Source: Luteimonas sp. (GTDB lineage Bacteria > Pseudomonadota > Gammaproteobacteria > Xanthomonadales > Xanthomonadaceae). From it: a stretch of 64,000 nt of DNA. The stretch is from NCBI GenBank assembly GCA_024707405.1, contig JANPZU010000005.1:186001-250000 (forward strand). Reading direction: 5' to 3'. The notes below the pieces were generated by a model. The model saw only the letters and a program-made list of their open reading frames with translations. It did not search any database and had not been told where the DNA came from. This document shows positions 58,282-64,000 of the stretch, in pieces; the stretch's first letter is position 1; each line of letters begins with the position of its first letter. A program made the position numbers and the translations under genes.

Positions 58282-59283
58282 ATGCCCGTGTCGCCCATCG
58301 TCCCGCTGGATGCCTTGCGCCTGTCCGTCGCCCCGATGATGGACTGGACGGACACGCATTGCCGTGTCTTCCATCGCTTGCTGGCGCCGCATGTGCGGTT
58401 GTACAGCGAGATGGTGCATGCGAACGCGGTGATCCATGGCGACCGTGCGAGGTTGCTGGCGAGCGATCCGGTCGAGCATCCGGTGGCTCTGCAACTGGGC
58501 GGCAGCGAGCCGGATCTGCTCGCGCAGGCGGCGCGGATCGGTGCGGCGCACGGCTTCGACGAGATCAACCTCAACTGCGGCTGCCCGTCCGATCGCGTGC
58601 AGGCCGGGCGCTTCGGTGCCTGCCTGATGCGCGAGCCGATGTTGGTCGCCGATTGCGTCGCCGCGATGGTCGATGCCGTCGACGTGCCGGTGACGGTGAA
58701 ATGCAGGCTGGGCGTGGATGACGACCACGAGTGGGATCGCTTCGTCGGCTTCATCGACACGATTGCGGATGCCGGGTGCCGGACGTTCGTCGTGCATGCG
58801 CGCAATGCCTGGCTGAAGGGACTGTCGCCGAAGGAAAACCGAGAAGTACCGCCGCTGCGACACGACTGGGCGCACCGGCTCAAGCAAGAACGGCCGGTGT
58901 TGCAGGTCGTGGTCAACGGCGGCATCGCCACGCTCGAAGGGGCGATGAGCCATCTGCCGCACCTCGATGGCGTGATGCTCGGACGCGCTGCGTACCACGA
59001 TCCCTACGTGCTGCATCAACTGGATGTGGCGATCCATGGCGGCGTGCTTCATCCGCGCGAGGCGTTGTTGTGTGGACTGCAGCCTTACGTCGAGACGCAA
59101 CTGTCGCGCGGCGTGGCGCTCAAGCACATCACGCGCCATGTGCTGGGGCTGTTCCACGGACAACCGGGGGGGCGTGCATTCCGGCAGGTGTTGAGCGAAG
59201 GCGCACACAAGCCCGGTGCCGGTTGGGAATTGGTGGAGGCAGCGCTCGCGGTGACATCAGGGGCGCGGCGGATCGCGGCGTGA
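58282..59283 (+). CDS. dusA: tRNA-dihydrouridine(20/20a) synthase
   Basis: A 333-residue FMN enzyme reducing uridines of the tRNA D-loop. SVAPMMDWTDTHCRVFHRLL at the N-terminus, the active-site NLNCGCPSDRVQAGRFGACL with catalytic Cys101, VTVKCRLGVDDDHEWD, VVHARNAWLKGLSPKENRE and NGGIATLEGAMSHL are DusA hallmarks. The length is normal. The stop overlaps the GTG of the following gene by 4 bp. Confidence 0.95.
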   Translation: MPVSPIVPLDALRLSVAPMMDWTDTHCRVFHRLLAPHVRLYSEMVHANAVIHGDRARLLASDPVEHPVALQLGGSEPDLLAQAARIGAAHGFDEINLNCGCPSDRVQAGRFGACLMREPMLVADCVAAMVDAVDVPVTVKCRLGVDDDHEWDRFVGFIDTIADAGCRTFVVHARNAWLKGLSPKENREVPPLRHDWAHRLKQERPVLQVVVNGGIATLEGAMSHLPHLDGVMLGRAAYHDPYVLHQLDVAIHGGVLHPREALLCGLQPYVETQLSRGVALKHITRHVLGLFHGQPGGRAFRQVLSEGAHKPGAGWELVEAALAVTSGARRIAA

Positions 59284-60188
59284 TCACCCGGGACGTCGAT
59301 GCGTTCCTCGCGTTCGCGCGCGGCTGCGGGCCGGATTTCGGTGTGCCGACGGCGAGGGCCGCCTTCCTGGTGTCGCCTGACGGTTTTGCGCGTGCCGAAG
59401 AATCGGCGCGTGACAACCGCTACATGGCGGCCGCCGGATTCGATGCCCGGGCCGCGTTGCTCGAACATCGTGCGCTGCATGCGGCGTTGTCGCGGGAACT
59501 GCCAGTGGCGTGTTTCCCCGGCGATCCGCTGGCGCCGGATGGGCTGTTCCCCAACAACGTCTTTGCCACCGTGCCGGGACGCCTGGTGGTTGGACGCATG
59601 CGGCATCCGGTGCGGCAACGCGAAGCGTCGCGGCAGGACATTCGCGGGTTCTTCCGCGACCTGCTCGGCTATGCCGAGACCGATCTGTCGCAACAGCCGC
59701 ATCCCTGTGAACTGACCGGCGCTCTGGTGATCGATCGTGCGCGTGGCCTGGGCTTCTGCGGGCTGTCCGAACGCTGCGACGAAGCCGGCGCGGCGCTGAT
59801 GCACGCGGCCTTCGGGTTGCGCGCCACCTTGCTGTTCGACCTGGCGCCGGGCGAGTACCACGCCAACGTCGTCCTGGCCGTGCTGGCGGGGCGGGCGGTC
59901 ATCGCCAGTCCGCGCGGGTTCGCCGATCCGGGCGTGGCCGCGGCCATCGCCTCGCTCTATGCCCCGCACGCCATCACCTTGTCGCCGGCCGAGCATGCCG
60001 CGTTCGCGGGCAATGCCATTGCCCTGTCGCCGGATGGCGTCTGGATGAGTGCCGGAGCGCTTGCGGCGTTGACCGCGTCGACCCGGGATGCGTTGCAGCG
60101 GGCTGGCTTCGAGCCGCGGAGCGTGGCCCTGCCTGCCATCGAAGCCGCAGGCGGGTCGCTGCGTTGCTGCGTTGCGGAAATCTTCTAG
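59280..60188 (+). CDS. ctlX: Arginine-deiminase-related amidinohydrolase (CtlX-like)
   Basis: A 302-residue protein of the guanidino-modifying pentein fold. FPNNVFATVPGRLVVGRMRH is the family signature at the active-site cleft, with EYHANVVLAVLAGRAVIASP downstream and a C-terminal Cys-Cys (GGSLRCCVAEIF) supplying the catalytic Cys. CtlX proteins act on citrulline, and relatives on dimethylarginine, so the substrate is not fixed. The start is a GTG overlapping the dusA stop (GTGA). Translation is coupled to dusA. Confidence 0.82.
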   Translation: MITRDVDAFLAFARGCGPDFGVPTARAAFLVSPDGFARAEESARDNRYMAAAGFDARAALLEHRALHAALSRELPVACFPGDPLAPDGLFPNNVFATVPGRLVVGRMRHPVRQREASRQDIRGFFRDLLGYAETDLSQQPHPCELTGALVIDRARGLGFCGLSERCDEAGAALMHAAFGLRATLLFDLAPGEYHANVVLAVLAGRAVIASPRGFADPGVAAAIASLYAPHAITLSPAEHAAFAGNAIALSPDGVWMSAGALAALTASTRDALQRAGFEPRSVALPAIEAAGGSLRCCVAEIF

Positions 60189-60308
60189 ACCGTCCTTCAG
60201 CCGGGGGCCAGATCGATGAATCCGGCCAGACTCGTGAAGGAAAAGTTAAGGAGTGATTCACCCCCCGGCCCAGAGAATCCAACCCCTGCCATTCGTCACC
60301 CCCGGATC

Positions 60309-60695
60309 ATGTCCGTCCTGCCTTTCCGCCGCTCCTTGCTGTCGCTATGCGTCCTTGCCGTGTTGTCGGCGGGCGTGGTTGCGCCCGCGGCAGCCCAGCA
60401 GGAGCCCCGCGATCGCGGCGGCCAGGGCGGCGGACAACAACAGGAACCACCGCGACGTGACGAGCCGCAGCGCGCCGAACGCCCACGTGGCGACAGTCTG
60501 GCCGACTCCGTGCGTCGCTTCGAGCGCTCGCGCGGAGACCGCGTGCTGAGTGCCGAGCGGATGCAGTCCGACGGGCGCGATGTCAACCGCATCAAGGCCA
60601 TGGATGATCGTGGCCGCGTCCGCGCCTACGTGGACGATCCCGCCCAGCGCCGGCAGCCCCCGCGGGACGACCGGTCGCGCGGCAGCGACGACTGA
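60309..60695 (+). CDS. Secreted Arg/Gln-rich protein upstream of a PhoPQ-like system
   Basis: A 128-residue protein with a signal peptide (LLSLCVLAVLSAGVVAPAAAQ), then an unusually Arg/Gln/Asp/Pro-rich body (RGGQGGGQQQEPPRRDEPQR) and a strand segment (VNRIKAMDDRGRVRAYVDDP). The mature protein looks largely disordered. Genes of this kind precede PhoP-type regulators in relatives, possibly as a sensor-linked partner. Function unknown. The region before it has TTAAGGAG and GTGATTCACCCC at 60246-60263. Confidence 0.65.
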   Translation: MSVLPFRRSLLSLCVLAVLSAGVVAPAAAQQEPRDRGGQGGGQQQEPPRRDEPQRAERPRGDSLADSVRRFERSRGDRVLSAERMQSDGRDVNRIKAMDDRGRVRAYVDDPAQRRQPPRDDRSRGSDD

Positions 60696-60770
60696 CGCCG
60701 CGCATCGAATCTGCACTCCGTTCAGGAAAGGCCGGCCAAACTGGCGGCATCCATTGAACGGAGTCGACCC

Positions 60771-61457
60771 ATGCGCATCCTGCTCGTCGAAGACGAAGCC
60801 CCCCTGCGTGAAACACTCGCCGCACGCCTGAAGCGTGAGGGTTATGCGGTCGATGCCGCCCAGGACGGTGAAGAAGGCCTGTACATGGGCCGCGAAGTGC
60901 CGTTCGACGTCGGCATCATCGACCTCGGCCTGCCCAAGATGTCCGGCATGGAGCTGATCAAGGCCCTGCGCGACGAGGGCAAGCAGTTCCCGGTGCTGAT
61001 CCTGACCGCGCGTTCGAGCTGGCAGGACAAGGTGGACGGCCTCAAGCAGGGTGCCGACGACTACCTGGTCAAGCCTTTCCACGTCGAGGAGTTGCTGGCG
61101 CGCATCAATGCGCTGGTGCGCCGCGCCGCTGGCTGGAGCAAGCCGACGCTGGAGTGCGGCGCGGTCACGCTCGACCTCGCGGCGCAGACGGTGAGCGTCA
61201 ACGGCGGCAACGTCGACCTCACCAGCTACGAGTACAAGGTGCTTGAATACCTGATGATGCACGCGGGCGAACTGGTCTCGAAGGCCGACCTCACCGAGCA
61301 CATCTACCAGCAGGATTTCGATCGCGATTCCAACGTACTCGAAGTGTTCATCGGCCGCCTGCGCAAGAAGCTCGATCCGGAAGGCACGCTCAAGCCGATC
61401 GAGACCGTGCGCGGCCGCGGTTATCGCTTCGCGATCCCGCGCAACGGCGAAAGCTGA
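60771..61457 (+). CDS. OmpR/PhoP-type response regulator
   Basis: A 228-residue regulator. The receiver has acidic residues EDE (7-9), phosphoacceptor Asp51 (DVGIIDLGLPKMSGM) and Lys in DDYLVKPFHVEELLAR. The C-terminal winged helix (about 128-223) ends with VFIGRLRKKLDPEGTLKPIE then TVRGRGYRFAIP. It is closest to PhoP. The kinase follows 102 bp downstream. It is preceded by a secreted Arg/Gln-rich protein gene. Confidence 0.93.
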   Translation: MRILLVEDEAPLRETLAARLKREGYAVDAAQDGEEGLYMGREVPFDVGIIDLGLPKMSGMELIKALRDEGKQFPVLILTARSSWQDKVDGLKQGADDYLVKPFHVEELLARINALVRRAAGWSKPTLECGAVTLDLAAQTVSVNGGNVDLTSYEYKVLEYLMMHAGELVSKADLTEHIYQQDFDRDSNVLEVFIGRLRKKLDPEGTLKPIETVRGRGYRFAIPRNGES

Positions 61458-61559
61458 CGCCTCCGGCGACTGCCGGATGTGTATCGTGGCGCGGGAGGCG
61501 GAACTTCCGCGCCACGATCGCATGGCGACCATGCATGACCAACAAGCGGCCATGACCCG

Positions 61560-62978
61560 ATGAGCGGACGGCAACGCGACTTGCCCTGGCGGCCGCGCTC
61601 GCTGCAGGCGCGCCAGCTGATGGCCGCCAGCCTGTTCCTGCTCGGCTTCCTGGCGCTGGCCGGTTACGCGCTCGATCGCGCGTTCCTCGATGTCGCCAGC
61701 GATGGCCAGCGCGATCGCCTGCGCAATTACGTCTACGCCTATGCCGGTGATATCGAATTCCTGCGCAGCGGCGACATCTACCCGCCCGAGAATCCGCCCG
61801 ACAGCCGCTTCGAGCGGCCGGGCAGCGGGCTCTATGCCGAAGTGGTGCTGCGCGACCGCAACTGGCAATCGCATTCGGCGAGCGGGCCGCAGTTGCCGCA
61901 GGCCGCGATGCTGGAAGGTGGCGAAGAGAAGTTCGAAGGGCCGCTGCCGATGACGCGCAGCAATGGCACGCCGGGCGAGGTGTACCGCTACGGCAGGGGC
62001 TTCATCGCGTCCGAGGGCGTTGCGCCCGGCGACGCCGAGGTGCCGTACACGATCTACGTGATGGAGGATGCCGGCATCGTCCCCGAGCAGGTGCGCGTGT
62101 TCCGCGCCGCGCTGTGGGGTTACCTCGGCATTTCCGGCGCCATCCTGCTGCTGCTGCAGATGCTGGTGTTGCGCTGGGGCCTGTGGCCGCTGCGCCACGT
62201 GGTGACCGAACTCACGCGCGTGCAGCGCGGACAGGCCAACCGCATGGGCGGATCGCATCCCCGCGAACTGCTGCCGTTGACCGAGAGCATCAACGCGCTG
62301 ATCGAGAGCGAGCGCGAGAACCTCGAGCACCAGCGCAACACCATGGCCGACCTGGCCCACAGCCTGAAGACGCCGTTGGCGGTGTTGCGCGCGCGGCTGG
62401 ATTCGGATGCAGGCGAATCCGAATTGCGACAGGACGTGGCGACGCAATTGCAGCGCATGGCGGATCTGGTGAACTACCAGCTCGGGCGCGCGGCATCGAG
62501 CGGGCACAAGCTGTTCGCAGCGCCGGTCGAGATCGAACCCTATGCCGAGCAGATCGTGCAGGGGCTGGAGAAGATCTACGCGCGCAAGGGCGTGATCTGC
62601 GAGTTCGAGATCGATCCGCAGGCGCGTTTCCACGGCGAGCCCGGCGACTTGCAGGAACTGCTCGGCAACCTGCTGGAGAACGCGTTCAAGTGGGCCGGCT
62701 CGCGCGTGCTGTTGACCGCGAAGCCCGGCGATACCGAGCCCAATCGCCGTCCCGGCCTGGTGCTGGTGGTCGAGGACGATGGCCCCGGCATCCCGGACGA
62801 GCGCATCCCGCTGGTGCTGCAGCGTGGCGTGCGTGGCGACGAGCGCGTGCACGGCCACGGTATCGGCCTGTCCATCGTGCAGGACATCGTGCGCAGTTAC
62901 CGCGGTGTGCTTGAAGTGGGCCGTTCGCCGGAATTGGGCGGAGCCTGCTTCAGCGTCAAGTTGCCGCCGGGGCTGTAG
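61560..62978 (+). CDS. PhoQ-like sensor histidine kinase
   Basis: A 472-residue kinase. One N-terminal membrane helix (LMAASLFLLGFLALAGYALD) is followed by a periplasmic domain of about 155 residues and a second helix (LGISGAILLLLQMLVLRWGL), then HAMP and a HisKA box DLAHSLKTPLAVLRARLD with His267. The ATPase has LLENAFKWAGS (N-box), VEDDGPGIPDERIPLVLQ and GHGIGLSIVQDIV. The periplasmic loop carries an acidic stretch (IYPPENPPDSRFERPGSG), unlike the classic Asp/Glu cluster of enteric PhoQ. It probably senses divalent cations or envelope stress. The stop runs into a palindrome (62978-62996). Confidence 0.9.
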   Translation: MSGRQRDLPWRPRSLQARQLMAASLFLLGFLALAGYALDRAFLDVASDGQRDRLRNYVYAYAGDIEFLRSGDIYPPENPPDSRFERPGSGLYAEVVLRDRNWQSHSASGPQLPQAAMLEGGEEKFEGPLPMTRSNGTPGEVYRYGRGFIASEGVAPGDAEVPYTIYVMEDAGIVPEQVRVFRAALWGYLGISGAILLLLQMLVLRWGLWPLRHVVTELTRVQRGQANRMGGSHPRELLPLTESINALIESERENLEHQRNTMADLAHSLKTPLAVLRARLDSDAGESELRQDVATQLQRMADLVNYQLGRAASSGHKLFAAPVEIEPYAEQIVQGLEKIYARKGVICEFEIDPQARFHGEPGDLQELLGNLLENAFKWAGSRVLLTAKPGDTEPNRRPGLVLVVEDDGPGIPDERIPLVLQRGVRGDERVHGHGIGLSIVQDIVRSYRGVLEVGRSPELGGACFSVKLPPGL

Positions 62979-62996
62979 GGCGGGCCCTGGCCCGCC
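62978..62996. repeat. GGGCGGGCC-type intergenic palindrome, copy 3
   Basis: GGGCGGGCCCTGGCCCGCC, with the stop codon TAG of the kinase supplying the first base of the repeat (TGTAGGGCGGGCC), exactly as at 22355. It separates convergent genes (kinase plus, MtfA-like minus). Confidence 0.75.
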
Positions 62997-63004
62997 ATTG
63001 CGGT

Positions 63005-63757
63005 CTATGCCAACGGCGAACGTCCGTAGAAGCGTTCGAGGTGCATGGCCACCGTCGGCAAGGTGTCGCGCAGGATCGCCGGATCGCTGAAGTGGTATTC
63101 GCTGCACACGGCGAAGAACTCTTCGGGGGATTCGGCCGCATAGGGATCGATGGGCGGGTCGCGTCCTGCTTCGACGTCCTCGACGAAGCGATCGAACGCC
63201 TGCTGGAAGTCGAGTGCCCACTCGCGCTGCCAGTCGCGGGGCAGCGCGGGCGTGCCGTCGAGCAGGCCGTCGAGCGCATCGAGCTTGTGCGCCATCTCGT
63301 GCACGGCGACGCAGAAACCGGCATCGGGTTCCGCGATGTCGGCCTCGATGTCGGCCCAGGAAAGGATCAGCGGGCCGTGTTCCCACGACTCGCCGGCCAG
63401 TTCGTCTTCCCACTCGTGCAGCACGCCGGCGGCATCGACATGGCTGCGATGGGCGCGGAACGCTTCTGGATAGACGATCACCTGCGACCAGCCGTGCAGT
63501 CCCTCTTCGCCGAATTCCAGCAGCGGCAGGCAGCACAGGGCCGCCAGCGTGATGCGTTGCGTGTCGTCGAGCGCGAGGCCGTCGACCGGCGTGATCGCCT
63601 TGTCGCGCAGGAAACGCAGGGTCAGCGCCTGCAGGCGCGCATCACGTCCGGGATCGAGCCTGGCGAGCCAGCGCACGCGGGCGCGTACGTCGTTCCACGA
63701 CCTGGCATCGAGGGAATCGGGGGCGGTACGGAAGAGCCGGCGGAACAGACCTTGCAC
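63005..63757 (-). CDS. mtfA: MtfA-like M90 zinc peptidase
   Basis: A 250-residue protein. The zinc motif HEMAH (His153-Glu154-His157; FCVAVHEMAHKLDALDGLLD) is intact, with LSWADIEADIAEPDAGF before it and EFFAVCSEYHFSDP after it supplying the third ligand, as in MtfA/M90 enzymes. WSQVIVYPEAF is another family mark. MtfA of E. coli binds Mlc and controls glucose PTS genes. This protein has the right size and motifs but regulatory targets are unknown. ATG 63757. Confidence 0.88.
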   Translation of the reverse strand: MQGLFRRLFRTAPDSLDARSWNDVRARVRWLARLDPGRDARLQALTLRFLRDKAITPVDGLALDDTQRITLAALCCLPLLEFGEEGLHGWSQVIVYPEAFRAHRSHVDAAGVLHEWEDELAGESWEHGPLILSWADIEADIAEPDAGFCVAVHEMAHKLDALDGLLDGTPALPRDWQREWALDFQQAFDRFVEDVEAGRDPPIDPYAAESPEEFFAVCSEYHFSDPAILRDTLPTVAMHLERFYGRSPLA

Positions 63758-63775
63758 GCGATGCGGCGGGATCCG

Positions 63776-64000
63776 TCAGCGGAACATGCCGGGCAGGAAG
63801 CTGTGCCAGCGCGGAGGACGGGCGGCAGATTCCGTTTCGGCCGCACGCCGCGCCGCGGGACGCGCCTTGCTGGCGGGCTGGCCGGTGCGCTTGTCGACGC
63901 CGCGAGCGTCGGCCTCGGCCTCGTCGTCCTGCACCACGGCGGCCTCGTCGTCGCCACTGGTGGCCGGAACTTCCCTGGCCAGTGCCGGCAGGCTGAATCC
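63776..64000 (-). CDS. C-terminal part of an unrecognised protein running off the window
   Basis: About 74 residues are visible, reading from the window edge: FSLPALAREVPATSGDDEAA, VVQDDEAEADARGVDKRTGQ, PASKARPAARRAAETESAAR and PPRWHSFLPGMFR, ending at TGA (63776-63778). The tail is charged and Ala/Arg-rich, with a conserved-looking closing peptide RWHSFLPGMFR. The 5' end is outside the window. No family was recognised. It is on the same strand as the MtfA-like gene, 18 bp upstream of it. Confidence 0.6.
   Translation of the reverse strand, partial: GFSLPALAREVPATSGDDEAAVVQDDEAEADARGVDKRTGQPASKARPAARRAAETESAARPPRWHSFLPGMFR

Noticed and set aside
60345-63536. Long minus-strand open frame (1063 codons) opposite the PhoPQ-like genes
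   Set aside because: It is antisense to three well-supported genes, has His/Arg/Gln-rich nonsense composition and no family motif. Such shadow frames arise from high GC3.
1-64000. Prophage, integrase, transposase, tRNA or rRNA genes
   Set aside because: None was seen in either strand; the AT-rich block at 34.7-36.6 kb has no integrase or tRNA boundary.

Overview
The window is a dense, very GC-rich bacterial chromosome segment with strong GC3 bias, short intergenic gaps and many ATGA/TGATG overlaps. Protein content points to the Xanthomonadaceae/Lysobacteraceae (Gammaproteobacteria). The evidence is the mltB-rlpA-dacC...ybeD-lipB-lipA order, a LipA that closely resembles the Xanthomonas form as I remember it, a split class II ribonucleotide reductase, and family-typical intergenic palindromes. 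The genus cannot be fixed from the sequence alone. No rRNA, tRNA, CRISPR array, transposase or phage gene was seen.

Layout. 1-6.5 kb is peptidoglycan remodelling (3' end of mltB, rlpA, dacC), a CsgG-like secreted protein, and lipoate synthesis (DUF493/ybeD, lipB, lipA). 6.6-12 kb holds the periplasmic protease Prc, two EamA-type exporters (one RarD) and a secreted alpha/beta hydrolase. 12-16.7 kb is a minus-strand MacAB/LolCDE-like export operon (adaptor, ATPase, two FtsX-type permeases); the adaptor has a probable 1-base frameshift at its end. Divergent from it, 16.9-22.4 kb carries an ABC-2 ATPase/permease pair, an amidohydrolase with a C-terminal CIA30-like domain, and a DesKR/NarXL-like two-component system. 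22.6-30.3 kb contains twin small membrane proteins, an M17 aminopeptidase, a cold-shock/DUF1294 gene split by an in-frame TGA, a HAD hydrolase, an AI-2E-family membrane protein, a YqjD/YqjE-like envelope operon and a Deg-type protease.

30.3-34.7 kb is the class II (B12-dependent) ribonucleotide reductase locus. nrdJa and nrdJb are separated by a histone H1-like Lys/Ala-rich gene bracketed by two copies of the same palindromic repeat. Upstream of nrdJa lie paired NrdR-box-like sites. nrdJb contains an A9 tract just before its Cys-rich tail. Abutting the nrdJb stop is a visibly AT-richer island (about 34.68-36.6 kb) with a DUF262 (ParB/GmrSD-like) gene and a MAE_28990-type HEPN gene broken at an A7 tract, a likely defence or toxin module. 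A repeat-rich junction (36.6-37.0 kb) follows.

37-51.4 kb is dominated by small, poorly characterised secreted, lipoprotein and membrane genes. Recognisable ones among them are an FKBP isomerase, a BON lipoprotein, a polysaccharide deacetylase-like protein, a Rof-like Rho inhibitor, an SBF/ACR3-like transporter, an AmiD-like amidase and a MASE2-GGDEF diguanylate cyclase. 51.4-64 kb returns to mostly conserved functions: a lipocalin, apt, an SLT transglycosylase, a PQQ-type sugar dehydrogenase, an EF-hand protein, a HAD hydrolase, an NlpE-like lipoprotein, dusA, a CtlX-like amidinohydrolase, a PhoPQ-like two-component system, an MtfA-like peptidase, and the 3' end of an unrecognised gene running off the window.
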